Numbered from the stretch's first letter, positions 1 through 10,200 are shown. The stretch is DNA of 64,000 bases from Pseudomonas monsensis (GCF_014268495.2 NZ_CP077087.1:2173501-2237500); one strand, 5' to 3'. The notes: generated from the sequence alone by a model not told the origin. Numbers and translations: made by a program.

Positions 1-1003
1 CAGGTGCCGCCGCTTCAGCCGGTTTGGCGCCGCCGCCCAGTGCCGTTTCCGGCAGCGGTTGGTACTCGATTTTGGCTGGTGCCTTGGCCACTTCCGGCGC
101 GGTCGACATTGGCATCGGGCCGGTGACGTACGCCAGACTGATCATGCCCACCGCTGCCACAGGCAAGGTCCAGGCAAACTTGTGGCTGTCATGACGAGTG
201 TTGAAGTAGTGACGTACCAACACCGCCAACACCGCGATCCCGGCGAGGATCAACCAGTTGTACTGGCTGCCGTAAGTGCTCGGGAAGTGGTTGCTGATCA
301 TGATGAACAGCACCGGCAGGGTGAAGTAGTTGTTGTGACGCGAACGCAACAGACCCTTGGCTGGCAGCGCCGGATCCGGCGTGCGGTTCTCGGCAATCGC
401 GGCAACCAGTGCACGTTGCGCCGGCATGATGATGCGGAACACGTTACCGACCATGATGGTGCCGATGATCGCGCCGACGTGCAGGTACGCACCACGACCG
501 CTGAACACTTTGCTGAAGCCATACGCCGCGCCGATGATCAGCACGAACAGAATGAAGCCGAGCAGAGCAGGGCGTTTGCCCAGTGCCGAGTCGCACAGGA
601 AGGAGTAGATGAACCAGCCGAGGAACAGCGAGCCGATACCGATGGCCACGCCTTCAGGGCCGCTCAGTGTGCTGCCCGGAGCCAGCAGGTAGAGCGTCGG
701 GTTGGAGTAGAACACCACGCACAGCAGCGCGATCCCCGACATCCAGGTGAAGTAGGCTTCCCATTTGAACCAGTGCAGGTTCTCCGGCATCGACGGTGGG
801 GCCAGTTTGTATTTTTCCAGGTGATAGATACCGCCACCGTGGATCGCCCACAGGTCACCGGCCAGACCGGTTTTCGGGTTGACGCGGTTGAGGTTGTTCT
901 CCAGCCAGACGAAGTAGAACGACGCGCCGATCCAGGCCACGCCAGTGATCATGTGAACCCAGCGCACGCTCAGGTTCAGCCATTCCAACAGATGTGCTTC
1001 CAC
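1..1003 (-). CDS. puuD: Urate hydroxylase PuuD, membrane-bound urate oxidase (3' end outside window)
   Basis: Oxidises urate to 5-hydroxyisourate at the membrane, the entry step of the ureide pathway. The protein begins at a GTG (1003-1001) reading VEAHLLEWLNLSVRW, followed by repeated hydrophobic helices with conserved His and Trp residues (for example WVHMITGVAWIGASFYFVW and HNNYFTLPVLFIMISNHFP). The visible end at the window edge is an Ala/Pro-rich linker. In this family the linker is usually followed by a C-terminal cytochrome c domain, which would lie off-window. It is the last visible gene of the minus-strand cluster, 51 bases after allA. Identity is confident from family resemblance and pathway context; the C-terminus is not seen. 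Confidence 0.88.
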   Translation of the reverse strand, partial: MEAHLLEWLNLSVRWVHMITGVAWIGASFYFVWLENNLNRVNPKTGLAGDLWAIHGGGIYHLEKYKLAPPSMPENLHWFKWEAYFTWMSGIALLCVVFYSNPTLYLLAPGSTLSGPEGVAIGIGSLFLGWFIYSFLCDSALGKRPALLGFILFVLIIGAAYGFSKVFSGRGAYLHVGAIIGTIMVGNVFRIIMPAQRALVAAIAENRTPDPALPAKGLLRSRHNNYFTLPVLFIMISNHFPSTYGSQYNWLILAGIAVLAVLVRHYFNTRHDSHKFAWTLPVAAVGMISLAYVTGPMPMSTAPEVAKAPAKIEYQPLPETALGGGAKPAEAAAP

Positions 1004-1054
1004 AGTCTTTACCTCTCGCCTGTCACCCTTGTTGTCGGGTGATCAGACCTTCTC

Positions 1055-1558
1055 TTATTGGTGGGGGGCGAGGATCAAACGCTCATCCTCTTTGAAAAAA
1101 TGCTCATCGCAGTTGTTGCCTGTGCCACTGCGATCAACCACCAGGAAGTCATCCCGCTTTTCGATCGTCAGCACCGGGTGGTGCCAGACGCCGCGATGGT
1201 AATTAATGCCCTGCCTGCCGTTGGTGACGAAGGCGCGGACCAAGCCTGATACAGGTTCATCGCCAACTGGCGCGACCACGATCAGAAAGGGGTTGCCGAG
1301 CAGCGGAATGAAAGCCTGGCTGCCCAGCGGATGGCGTTCCAGCATGCAAACGGTCAGCGGCATGTCCTGCGCGTCGGCGCGGAAAATGCTGATGATCGCG
1401 TTGTCCTCAGGCGTAGCGGTTTCGACCGTCGCCAGTTTATGGAAGCGCATGGTCGAACCGTTGTTGATCATGAAGTGATCGCTGCCGTCGGTTTCGATCA
1501 CGTCACCGAAGGGGGCGAAGGCTTCTTTGGTCAGCGGTTCAATCGTCAGTGTGCGCAT
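1055..1558 (-). CDS. allA: Ureidoglycolate lyase AllA
   Basis: Cleaves ureidoglycolate to glyoxylate and urea, the last step of the pathway. The 167-residue product starts MRTLTIEPLTKEAFAPFGDV and carries the AllA-type cupin core, with the conserved HPLGSQAF and YHRGVWHHPV stretches. Length fits the family (about 160-170). An in-frame upstream extension to 1642 reads through REP sequence and is not believed. The gene lies 121 bases behind alc, with a REP pair between, and 51 bases before puuD, so it belongs to the same cluster. Confidence 0.93.
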   Translation of the reverse strand: MRTLTIEPLTKEAFAPFGDVIETDGSDHFMINNGSTMRFHKLATVETATPEDNAIISIFRADAQDMPLTVCMLERHPLGSQAFIPLLGNPFLIVVAPVGDEPVSGLVRAFVTNGRQGINYHRGVWHHPVLTIEKRDDFLVVDRSGTGNNCDEHFFKEDERLILAPHQ

Positions 1559-1601
1559 GCTGTTCTTCTTATCCAAAATTCTGTGTTGACTGTACCGACG
1601 C

Positions 1602-1668
1602 CTTCGCGAGCAAGCTCGCTCCCACAGGGGAATGCATTCCAAATGTGGGAGCGAGCTTGCTCGCGAAT
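1602..1668. repeat. Inverted REP pair (REPIN-like)
   Basis: Two head-to-head copies of TTCGCGAGCAAGCTCGCT at 1603-1627 and 1643-1667 face each other across about 15 bases, in the alc-allA gap. This is the typical Pseudomonas REP doublet. It can fold into a long hairpin in the mRNA and may lower downstream expression. Confidence 0.85.
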
Positions 1669-1679
1669 GGCCTCACTGC

Positions 1680-2675
1680 TTATTTAGCGACCTTGCCCAA
1701 TACACGCAGGCGACTCACACCACCATCCGGGAACACGTTCAGGCGGATGTGGGTGATCGGACCCAGTGCCTTGATCTGCTCGACGAAGGTGTGTTCGGCG
1801 TGCATTTCCAGCTTCTGGCTCGGCAGCAGTTCACGCCAGAACAGCGACTGGGTTTCGATCTGGCTGTCAGTACCGCCTTTCACGAACGCGCCCTGGATCG
1901 AGCAGGTGTCCGGGTAGTTGCCCTTGAAGTGAAGGGTGTCGACGATGATTTTTTCGATCTCGCCCGGGTGGCCCAGTGCGACGATCACCCAGTCATTGCC
2001 CGGAGTACGACGACGTGCGGTTTCCCAGCCGTCGCCCATGTTGATGCCGCGGCCCGGGTTGAGGATGTTGCTCATGCGGCCGAAGTGTTCGTCGGAGCAG
2101 GCGAGGGCGCGGCCACCGTTCAGGGCTGCAGCCAGGTCAACCTGCTCGTTGTCGCCAACCGCCGACCAGTCGCGGAACGGAATGCCGTACACGCGCAGAC
2201 GGGCCACACCGCCATCCGGGTAGATGTTGAAGCGCAGGTGGCTGAAGGCTTTGTCGTTGCTGATTTCGTGGTAGTGGTGGCTGTTGCCCTGCAGCTCGAC
2301 GGCCGACAGCACTTCAGTCCACTGGGTGTTTTCGTCCGGCTCGCCCGAGGCCAGGAAGCACGCTTCCAGCGAGGCCGACGGCGGAAAGTTGCCGGTGAAG
2401 AATGAAGTGTCGATGTCCACGCCTTTGATCGAGCCCGGTACGCCCAGACGGATTACGGCGCTGTCGAAGCCTTCGAAGCGCTTGCGGCGCGATTCCCAGC
2501 CGTCCATCCACTTGCCGTTGTCGTCGAACACACCCTCCTTCCACACGGCCGGGGTCGGCTGAAACAGACGATTGGCGTCTGCGAACCAGTCATCGGTGAC
2601 CGAGATGATTTTGGTGCCCAGACGGGCATCGGCCAGGTTGACGAACTTCTCGAAAGGTACGGCGTAAGCTTTCAT
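1680..2675 (-). CDS. alc: Allantoicase
   Basis: Hydrolyses allantoate to ureidoglycolate and urea. The 331-residue protein has the tandem duplicated beta-sandwich architecture of allantoicases. The two halves show matching motifs: FNIYPDGGVARLRVYG near residue 160 and LNVFPDGGVSRLRVLG near the C-terminus, each preceded by a DTSFFTGNFP or DTLHFKGNYP type stretch. Length is typical. The ATG is preceded by a purine-rich stretch. It sits 87 bases after uraD and 121 bases before allA on the same strand. Confidence 0.95.
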   Translation of the reverse strand: MKAYAVPFEKFVNLADARLGTKIISVTDDWFADANRLFQPTPAVWKEGVFDDNGKWMDGWESRRKRFEGFDSAVIRLGVPGSIKGVDIDTSFFTGNFPPSASLEACFLASGEPDENTQWTEVLSAVELQGNSHHYHEISNDKAFSHLRFNIYPDGGVARLRVYGIPFRDWSAVGDNEQVDLAAALNGGRALACSDEHFGRMSNILNPGRGINMGDGWETARRRTPGNDWVIVALGHPGEIEKIIVDTLHFKGNYPDTCSIQGAFVKGGTDSQIETQSLFWRELLPSQKLEMHAEHTFVEQIKALGPITHIRLNVFPDGGVSRLRVLGKVAK

Positions 2676-2762
2676 TCTTCTTGTCTGCCTTTAAATAAGT
2701 GGCTGGGGATGCTTGCAAGACCCTGGGTACTCTCCGCGTTTGATGTACTCGGGTCAGGCTCG

Positions 2763-3278
2763 CTATAGGGTCAGTAAACGGAACAGGGCAATCTTGTTGA
2801 TCTCCGCCAGCGCGCATTTGAACTCGGTGTCGACCGAGTTGTGAATGCGCGTTTCGAACGCCGCGAGGATCTGATGCCGGTTGCTGCCTTTTACCGCCAT
2901 GATGAAGGGAAACTTGAACTTGGCCTTGTAGGCGTCGTTCAGCTCGGTGAAGCGCTGGAACTCTTCGGCCGTGCATTGGTGAATCCCCGCGCCAGACTGT
3001 TCTTCAGTACTGGCCGCGGTAAGCTGGCCCTGGACGGCAGCTTTGCCGGCCAGGTCCGGGTGAGCGTTGATCAGCGCAAGCTGGCTGGCGTGATCGGCGC
3101 TCAACAGGATGTCGCTCATGCGCTGGTGCAGGGTTTCGATCTCGTCGATCGAAGCGTCCGCGCCCAGGTCGTAGGCCTTCTCGGCCACCCATGGCGAATG
3201 TTCGTAGATGTCGGCGAAGGCGTTGACGAAGGCGTCGCGGCTCAGGCTCGACGGTTGCAGGGTTTGAAAGCGGCTCAT
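2763..3278 (-). CDS. uraD: OHCU decarboxylase UraD
   Basis: Converts 2-oxo-4-hydroxy-4-carboxy-5-ureidoimidazoline to S-allantoin. The 171-residue product starts MSRFQTLQPSSLSRDAFVNA and contains the family signature INAHPDLAGKAA, whose His is the expected catalytic residue, and the FKFPFIMAVKG motif. The ATG overlaps the puuE stop by four bases (ATGA), so the two are translationally coupled. An upstream in-frame extension lies wholly inside puuE and is rejected. Confidence 0.95.
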   Translation of the reverse strand: MSRFQTLQPSSLSRDAFVNAFADIYEHSPWVAEKAYDLGADASIDEIETLHQRMSDILLSADHASQLALINAHPDLAGKAAVQGQLTAASTEEQSGAGIHQCTAEEFQRFTELNDAYKAKFKFPFIMAVKGSNRHQILAAFETRIHNSVDTEFKCALAEINKIALFRLLTL

Positions 3279-4201
3279 TTGGCGGCCCCTTGGTACGGGT
3301 GGGTTGCGTGCCAGTGGCGTGCGATGTCGACGCGACGGCTGAACCACACCTGTTCATGACTTTTGGCGTATTCGATGAAGCGCTTGAGCGACGCCAGGCG
3401 CGCCGGACGACCGATCAGGCGGCAGTGCAGACCGATCGAAAGCATCTTCGGCGCTTCAGCGCCCTCGGCGTAGAGCACGTCGAATGCGTCTTTGAGGTAT
3501 TCGAAGAAATCGTCGCCCTTGTTGAAACCCTGCACCTGGGTGAAGCGCATGTCGTTGGTGTCGAGGGTGTACGGGATCACCAGGTGCGGCTTGCCGGTCG
3601 GGTTGTTCGGTTCCCAGTAGGGCAGGTCGTCGTCGTAGGTGTCGCAGTCGTAGAGGAAACCGCCTTCTTCCATCACCAGGCGACGGGTGTTCGGGCCGGT
3701 GCGACCGGTGTACCAGCCCAGTGGGCGCTCGCCGGTGAGTTCGGTGAGGATACGGATTGCTTCGAGCATGTGCTCGCGTTCCTGCGCCTCGTCCATGTAC
3801 TGGTAGTCGATCCAGCGGTAGCCGTGGCTGCAGATCTCGTGACCGGCTTCGACCATCGCACGGATCACGTCCGGGTGACGCTGGGCGGCCATGGCCACGG
3901 CGAAGATGGTCAGCGGAATGTCGAATTCCTTGAACAGTTTGAGGATCCGCCAGACACCGGCGCGGCTGCCATACTCGTAAAGCGATTCCATGCTCATGTT
4001 GCGCGCGCCCTGCAGCGGCTGGGCGGCAACCATCTCGGAGAGGAACGCTTCGGATTCTTTGTCGCCGTGCAGGATGTTGCGCTCGCCGCCTTCTTCGTAA
4101 TTGAGCACGAACGACAGGGCGATGCGGGCATTGCCCGGCCAGTGGGGGTGAGGAGGGTTACTGCCGTAACCGATCAGGTCGCGTGGGTAGTCAGCGCTCA
4201 C
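3275..4201 (-). CDS. puuE: Allantoinase PuuE, metal-independent polysaccharide-deacetylase fold
   Basis: Hydrolyses allantoin to allantoate. The 308-residue protein belongs to the PuuE branch of carbohydrate-esterase-4 proteins, not the amidohydrolase allantoinases. Recognisable segments are YGSNPPHPHWPGNARIALSF at the N-terminus, HEICSHGYRWIDYQ in the middle and IGLHCRLIGRPARL near the end. The GTG start has a GGAAG box eight bases upstream. It is the first gene of the minus-strand ureide operon and is followed by uraD with a four-base overlap. A TTGTATACAA palindrome lies about 85 bases upstream of its start. Confidence 0.95.
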   Translation of the reverse strand: MSADYPRDLIGYGSNPPHPHWPGNARIALSFVLNYEEGGERNILHGDKESEAFLSEMVAAQPLQGARNMSMESLYEYGSRAGVWRILKLFKEFDIPLTIFAVAMAAQRHPDVIRAMVEAGHEICSHGYRWIDYQYMDEAQEREHMLEAIRILTELTGERPLGWYTGRTGPNTRRLVMEEGGFLYDCDTYDDDLPYWEPNNPTGKPHLVIPYTLDTNDMRFTQVQGFNKGDDFFEYLKDAFDVLYAEGAEAPKMLSIGLHCRLIGRPARLASLKRFIEYAKSHEQVWFSRRVDIARHWHATHPYQGAAK

Positions 4202-4284
4202 TGCAGTCTTCCTTCTTGTTCGTTGACAGAGGGTGTGGCGGCCTGGCGGTGAGTAAGCAGGCTGGCGTCACAGCGATGGGCTGA

Positions 4285-4294
4285 TTGTATACAA
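4285..4294. promoter_or_regulatory. Palindromic operator candidate upstream of puuE
   Basis: A perfect palindrome TTGTATACAA about 85 bases upstream of the puuE start. Near-identical copies lie at 4491-4500 (before the hydroxyisourate hydrolase gene) and 13145-13154 (before the NCS2 permease). The shape, TTGT-N2-ACAA, is typical of GntR-family regulator sites. No such regulator gene is in the window. Confidence 0.6.
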
Positions 4295-4490
4295 CTTTAT
4301 TCGCAATTTGTAAGCCTGAATTTTCGCATTTTTCACCGACTGTCATCTTTTGCTGTTAAGGGCGTGAGCCTGCAAGAAACCTGCCTGATCAGTCAGCTAA
4401 TGGATCGCAGGTTCAATAGACAGGCGCTTAAGCAGCCAATAAGAGGTAAACGCCCGAATGGCGGGGGTGAAGTGAAAAATGTCGTTTTTA

Positions 4491-4500
4491 TTGTGTACAA
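4491..4500. promoter_or_regulatory. Palindromic operator candidate upstream of the 5-HIU hydrolase gene
   Basis: TTGTGTACAA, one base from the copy at 4285 and identical to the copy at 13145. It sits 133 bases upstream of the hydrolase start in the AT-rich divergent promoter region. The remainder of 4202-4632 shows no convincing gene. Confidence 0.6.
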
Positions 4501-4632
4501 TTTTTATTAAAAGTGTCTTAATCAATCGCTCGCCGCAGCGTTTCGTGCTCCGAATCGGTGCGGTCTCCTTTTCAACTGACTTCGGGAGGCGCGAAGTCTG
4601 ACTGCTTCCACGCAGGCAGGCGCGCAGAATCA

Positions 4633-4986
4633 ATGGGACGTTTGACAACACACGTTTTGGACGCTGCACACGGTTGCCCGGGCAGTTCGATCAAGGTCGA
4701 GCTATACCGCGTTGAAGGTTCGCATCTGGAATTGGTCGCCAGTGCGATTACCAACAGCGATGGCCGGGTCGATGCGCCGCTGCTGCAAGGCGATGACTAC
4801 CGCACCGGGGTCTATCAGGTGCAGTTCCACGCCGGTGATTACTACCGCGCCCGTGGCGTGCAGTTGCCGGAGCCGGCGTTTCTGGACGTGGTGGTGCTGC
4901 GTTTCGGCATTTCTGCCGAACAGGATCACTACCACGTGCCATTGCTGATTTCGCCATACAGCTATTCCACATACCGGGGCAGCTGA
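4633..4986 (+). CDS. uraH: 5-hydroxyisourate hydrolase (transthyretin-like)
   Basis: Hydrolyses 5-hydroxyisourate, the PuuD product, to OHCU, the UraD substrate. The 117-residue protein shows the family's diagnostic ends: RLTTHVLDAAHG at the N-terminus and a C-terminal SPYSYSTYRGS. The HYHVPLLISP strand supplies a conserved His. Length matches the family. An in-frame extension back to 4558 is not needed. It diverges from the puuE operon across about 430 bases and is followed by a strong terminator. Confidence 0.95.
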   Translation: MGRLTTHVLDAAHGCPGSSIKVELYRVEGSHLELVASAITNSDGRVDAPLLQGDDYRTGVYQVQFHAGDYYRARGVQLPEPAFLDVVVLRFGISAEQDHYHVPLLISPYSYSTYRGS

Positions 4987-5044
4987 CCCCCAAGCAGCTG
5001 CCCCCACCGGGAAGCGACTGCGCATATAGCTTCTTTGGTCTTTC

Positions 5045-5070
5045 GCCCGCTCACACTGCGGGCTTTTTTT
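5045..5070 (+). terminator. Rho-independent terminator of the 5-HIU hydrolase gene
   Basis: Stem GCCCGC / GCGGGC with a seven-base loop, followed by seven T residues. Confidence 0.85.
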
Positions 5071-5129
5071 CGTCTGCATGAGTGGGCTGTGCGGCTCGCC
5101 AGGCCGCTGGTTCCAGCCTGGCAGCACGG

Positions 5130-7037
5130 TTATTGCTGACGGAAAATAAAAAGACGCGATTGGCCATGCGGCTCCCGTTCCAGGTCGCCCATCAGGAAGA
5201 TAACGTTGTTTTCGGCGAGCGCCTTGTTCAGCAGTGTCTTGTCGGCGGGATCATGTTTGTTCGTCAAGGCTCGGGTGCGCAGCCAGGTCCTGCTGGCGAA
5301 CTCCAGGTAATGGCCCTGCATCAAGGTCGGGAACAGCATGATGAATACCTGATCGACGCCTTGACGCTGAATTATCAGCGCATCCCGTTGCGCCGGTGCC
5401 GCCCGGAATGAAGGGGAGACGTGGTAGCCCTGATGCCTCAGCACCTGCTCGAACAGCGCCCGCAGTTCGCTGATGTGATACGAGTCACCGATGGTGCGCC
5501 ATTGCGGGGGAATGCGCTGGAGATCGAAGTCGATCCGCTGAAGCCCCTCGCCGGAGACGGAGGGTTTGGGGATGTAGCGCTCGCCGGTTCTGGCAAGCGC
5601 GGGCAGTAACATCAACGGATCGACCAGATCCGGGCGGCTGGCCTTTTGCTCGGACAGGTTTGTCGACCTCTGCGCCCAATGCCGGAAGGTTTCAGACAGA
5701 TCGTTAAGCCCGTAACCATTGAGCGCTTCGGCGTGATTGGCTCGATTGAACATGGCATGGGCGATCCTGCTGGCCGAGTGGTCGCAGATATAGGGAAACG
5801 TATCGCTGACGTATCGGGCCAGGGTTTGTCTGAACGGCAGGCCGTCGTCGACGCGCCAGGTGTCGATCGGACCGTCTGCCCCGGGGCCTTTGTGTTTCAC
5901 TGCGCTCCGAGGTTGCAGGTGCGGTGTGTTGCCCAGTGTCTGTTCGAAGGCGTTGAAATCGCTGGCGGAAAATTGCGGATGCTTGATAAACACCCGCGCG
6001 TCACTGCGGTGGCCGTTCTGGTCGACAATCGCATAGTGGCTGCCGTCGATTTCGATGGAATCGCCCAATTGCGGTTTTGTGGCATGTCCCCACGAATGCC
6101 AGTCAGCGTTGGCAAGGGGCGTAGACGCAAGGTGGATATCGTCTGTTTCAACCCGTCGCTGGCGTTTGCCCGTGCCTGACTGACGTTCATCCGGGACACG
6201 GCTGAGGCGACGGGTTGTTGTCGACGAGGGCTCTTGGCGGCCTGCAACACCTTGCGGTTTGCGTCGCCAAAGCGTCGTCCCGGGGACTGGCTCCACGAGG
6301 AATCCGGAAGGTGTCAGCTCGCTGGCGAAGGTCTGCTGGAAGTGTCCTTCACTGTTCCTGGCGACCATGACCGTTCCTTCCGCCATATCGACATAGGTTT
6401 TCTTGCGTTTGTCGTAGCGCACGCCGGCCAGTGTGTCGTGCGCACTGGTCAGCTGCGCGCTCAACTGGGGAGCGAGGAACACCGGGGGATGTGCCTGGGC
6501 GGAGTCAGGGATAGACGCGATCCAGGTTGCAGTGACGGGCGGGTGCGAGTACCAGTCCGCTTCCAGGCGCCAGCGTGGCTGCCCCTCGATCTTTCGCAAC
6601 AGCGGCGCCGACACGCCCGGCGCAGAGGGCCAGGGGATCTCGACATCGCCATTGGCCTTCAATTCAGCCCGGTAATAAACGCCGTCTTCCAGGCGAGCAT
6701 AGCGTTGCCCCAGCGGGTCTGAGTAGAGCCCGTCAACGGTTGCAGAAGGTCGCAACCGGTCAGCCTGCTCCGCCGGCAAGGAAATGGCTCTGAGGTTGCT
6801 TTCCAGCATGGCAGCGATCGGGTCAGGCATTGTGCTGACAGTGACCGAAGACGAAGGCGCGATATGACTCGCCGACGCACTGGAAGAGGGCCCCGGCAGT
6901 GGATCGCGACCCGGCATCATCGCGTCGGAGCCTGCGGCGTTTAGATGACGGCTCGAGGAAGGTTCGAGCGCCGTCCGCTGCAGCGGGGGCGCATCGTGCG
7001 GGCGCACACCGGCAATGGATTTTGGTGGTTTGGCCAT
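5130..7037 (-). CDS. Large uncharacterised toxin/effector-like protein, 635 residues
   Basis: I do not recognise a named family. Residues 1-75 are low-complexity and Ser/Pro-rich with no signal peptide. About 95-280 looks beta-rich, with a YARLEDGVYYRAEL stretch and several Trp/Tyr-Pro motifs. About 325-635 is mixed alpha/beta, with phrases such as HYAIVDQNGHRSDARVF and WRTIGDSYHISELRALFEQ. This layout (disordered head, beta module, distinct C-terminal domain) resembles secreted effectors of plant- and insect-associated Pseudomonas. That is an inference from shape only. It lies directly downstream of another toxin-like gene on the same strand, and both interrupt the purine gene neighbourhood. 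The ATG has only a weak A/G-rich ribosome site. Confidence 0.6.
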   Translation of the reverse strand: MAKPPKSIAGVRPHDAPPLQRTALEPSSSRHLNAAGSDAMMPGRDPLPGPSSSASASHIAPSSSVTVSTMPDPIAAMLESNLRAISLPAEQADRLRPSATVDGLYSDPLGQRYARLEDGVYYRAELKANGDVEIPWPSAPGVSAPLLRKIEGQPRWRLEADWYSHPPVTATWIASIPDSAQAHPPVFLAPQLSAQLTSAHDTLAGVRYDKRKKTYVDMAEGTVMVARNSEGHFQQTFASELTPSGFLVEPVPGTTLWRRKPQGVAGRQEPSSTTTRRLSRVPDERQSGTGKRQRRVETDDIHLASTPLANADWHSWGHATKPQLGDSIEIDGSHYAIVDQNGHRSDARVFIKHPQFSASDFNAFEQTLGNTPHLQPRSAVKHKGPGADGPIDTWRVDDGLPFRQTLARYVSDTFPYICDHSASRIAHAMFNRANHAEALNGYGLNDLSETFRHWAQRSTNLSEQKASRPDLVDPLMLLPALARTGERYIPKPSVSGEGLQRIDFDLQRIPPQWRTIGDSYHISELRALFEQVLRHQGYHVSPSFRAAPAQRDALIIQRQGVDQVFIMLFPTLMQGHYLEFASRTWLRTRALTNKHDPADKTLLNKALAENNVIFLMGDLEREPHGQSRLFIFRQQ

Positions 7038-7190
7038 TCATTTTTTCTCTGATCATGTGCAGTTGTAAAAAGCGCGGTAGCCCTGTGTGGCTTGCGCAAT
7101 GTTGATGTTCGGCAGAAAGGCGAGGTGCCGTGCGGTATATGTGTCTTGCGCGGAATTCAAATGATGCGAGGGGTTACGCAGGTTCCGGGA

Positions 7191-7212
7191 CCTCGCCGGC
7201 GTACCGGCGAGG
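7191..7212 (-). terminator. Hairpin behind the RTX-like gene
   Basis: Perfect nine-base stem CCTCGCCGG / CCGGCGAGG with a four-base loop, nine bases beyond the stop of the large gene. There is no T-run on the minus strand, so it may be a processing or attenuating hairpin rather than a true terminator. Nothing else was seen in 7038-7190. Confidence 0.45.
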
Positions 7213-7220
7213 TGGACGCG

Positions 7221-10200
7221 TTATGCCGCGGGCACATTGATGGGGGACACGGGCCTGGCGGGCAGTTGATGGCTGCAGCGGTGGGTGATTTTTAACTGTG
7301 AGTATTCGATAGGGGCGGAGTCGAGCAACCAGCCCTGCAAGGGGAAGCTGTAGGTCAGCGTTCCGGCGCTGTTATCGAGCGGCGCGATGTTTCTGACCTT
7401 GAGTTGTTTGTCGGCCACCGCGCTTAACCCTTCGGGCAAGGGCACTGCCGAATCCGGGACTGCAAAGAATCTTGCATCGAGCCCCTCGACATACACCCTG
7501 TCGAAGGAAAGGTCGATCGTGTGAACGAGGCCATTGGCTGATATGACCCGCACCTGATCAATCAGGTCATCGCTTTCATATTCCGGCAGATGAACCGTAC
7601 ACGTGCCTATCCGCAGCTGATTGTCTTGCAGGGTTATCCGGGCATTTCCCAAGGCGGTTGCATCGAACTCCCAGGTGGAAGCGAAGGGGAGCCTGACAGG
7701 AGCGCTGGCCAGGGCGCCAGGGGTTTTGATTTTGAGGGTGGTATCGGCGGCAAGGTGGACAAGGTAGGTAGAACCTTGTCCCACCAGATGCTCCATGGCC
7801 GTTTGTTCAGGGTAAGAGGTGAGTTTGGCGCAAGCGTCTCTTGCGCCGAGGTGATGGGCTTCGTTGGCGGGCAATTCAAAGGCAAACCGCGCGGATCGCC
7901 ACTCCAGCGGCAACGACATGGGCGTAGTCCAGTGCGTGTGGGCATGCACTTTATAGTGCGCATTGACCGGTGCCGCGTCGGTTTCCGGGGTGAGTTGGGG
8001 GTTGAGGGCGACACCGTCGTTGAAAATCAGCACGTATCTGGCCTGGTTGCGAATGGCCATGGTGCGCAGAATCTTGATGACATTCATGGGGTCCTGACCA
8101 CCACGAGCATGGGAGAACCTCTTCAAGGTCAGTGTGTTCTGACCGAAGTGGTAGGTCAGGTCGCACCCGACAATCACGTCAGGAACCTCTTTTTCCGAGA
8201 GTGTTGCAAGGAAGTTCGCTTCGGCTTTGGTCAATTCGCTGCTGGAGTAATCCAGATAGAGTTTTGTCACCGCATTGGCGCGCTCTACCGAATAGAAAGC
8301 AATGTGTTGCTGCACTCTGGGGAGGTAATAGCGTGCGTCGTTCTGGTGTTGAATGATGCATTCGGCGTCATAGAGAATAATCGGCCGCTCGGGTTGGCCC
8401 GGTTTGGTAATGACCATTTCGATTTCGACGAACGTGTCGTCGCTGGCGGTCTCCGGCAGCTCAGGGGTCAGATGGTAGCCATCTCGGGTGATGAAGATCA
8501 GTTTGTTGTTCTTCAAGCGCCACTGCTTATCGACTTTCCGGTAGACGTCGTGAATGAAGACCACGCTTTTGGCCTGATCATGAAAATCGAAGCCAGAGGT
8601 GATCACCAGCGTACTGCGTTTGATGAACCAGCTTTTGATCAGGTCCATTCGCCAGTTAAGGACGATGAAACTTTCCTCCTCCCCGTCTTCCGTGATGCAC
8701 ACGCGAGCCGCCTCATGGGCGATGAAATACTCATCCGTGCCAGCGCCGCCGTTTGCCGCGACCTCTTTGTGCAACAGATGGATCTGATCGTTTCCGGCAC
8801 CTGCGTTGATCGAATCCTTGCCGCGGGCCTTGATGATGTTGCGTTGGTCGGAGCCGATGACGTGGCTTGCGCCGAACGGCACGGTATCCACGTTTTCGAT
8901 ACTGTCCAGGCGACTGTGCAAAACGCGTTTTCTGCGGCCTGGGTCAGCGGGGTCCGGGTTCATCGTGTGCAATGTCCCCGCCGATAAATGGACGCTGTAG
9001 CCGGCTTCGCCTCTGGCGCGTATCGGGTGAGCGCCGCCCAGTGACAACGTGTCTTCACCTGCACCGCCCTTCAGTATCGAAGGTGCGGTTATCGCGCTGG
9101 TGTCCTTGAGCTGATTGGCGGCGCCCTCGAAGACAAAGCGGTCATCCTTTTCACCGCCTGTGAGGTCTTTGACACCCGCCTTGTAATGGAAGGCGTTCGA
9201 CTTCTTTTCGACGCCCTGTATCGAATCCCGGCCGTCACCGATGAACCACAGGACACCCTTGTGCTGTCCCGCCGTACCCAGTTCGGCGCCGGGCGTCTTG
9301 TCGGTGACGCCTGCGCGAGCGTCGAGGGTGTCGTCTCCGTCCTTGATCTGTGGAACGTTGACGGTTTCCCAGGCGTCCTGTTTGGTCCACCAGTTACGCG
9401 TCCACACCCGGGTCGGTTTCAACTCCACGTCCCAGGCACCGTTGACGATGGCTTCGGTACTGTCCTTGAGTTCGCCATCGAGCAGTCTTCTGGCCGTGGC
9501 CTTCAGTTGCCTGGCGTGTTCGACCCGCGCTTTGGCGAGGGTGTAGCGATCCTGGACCTCTGCGTCGGGACTCATGAAGCAGAAGGTGAACCAGCCGGTA
9601 CGCCAACGCTCCTCGTCGCTGAGTTCGATGTAGTCATCAATGTCATCCACCAGCCGTACCGCCCCATAAATCTGCGAGCCGACCGCCAGCATCAGGCCGG
9701 CGGCGAGGCCCACGGGACCGGCAAACGAAAAACCGGCCATCGCCGCAGCACCGAGGATCACGGTCATGGCAGCGCTGGTGATGCTCAATCCGGCTTCCAC
9801 ATAGTGATCCATGGCCGCTTTCCCGGTTGCGTTGCTGGCCGAATTGAACGCCCTGACCGCCGTGTAGATATCGAACGGCAGGGTCAGCGCGCCGCCGATC
9901 AGACCACCGGAGCGGCTCAGCCGGAGGGCGAATCGGGTTCTGGCGAAGTCGCGGTAACCGGCTTGTCCGGCCTTCATCATTTGCGTCGCGATCTGGGTGA
10001 TGGTGATGTCGGCGGCGATGGAGCCAGCCTCTGAAAGCAGACCGGCCGTGTTGATTGCGATCTCGGCGCGATCATTGAGTTTTATCGCCGAGACCAAACC
10101 GCGCAGCCCCATGAAAATGCCGAACGACTGAACGCCGACACTGGAACCCAAGGCGCCAAAGGTCTTGGCCCGCGCCACCCAGCGTGGCGTGTGCCGGGGT

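Noticed and set aside
59..1042. Long plus-strand frame opposite puuD
   Set aside because: His/Arg/Gln-rich translation typical of antisense to a GC-rich membrane gene; puuD on the other strand has clear family motifs.
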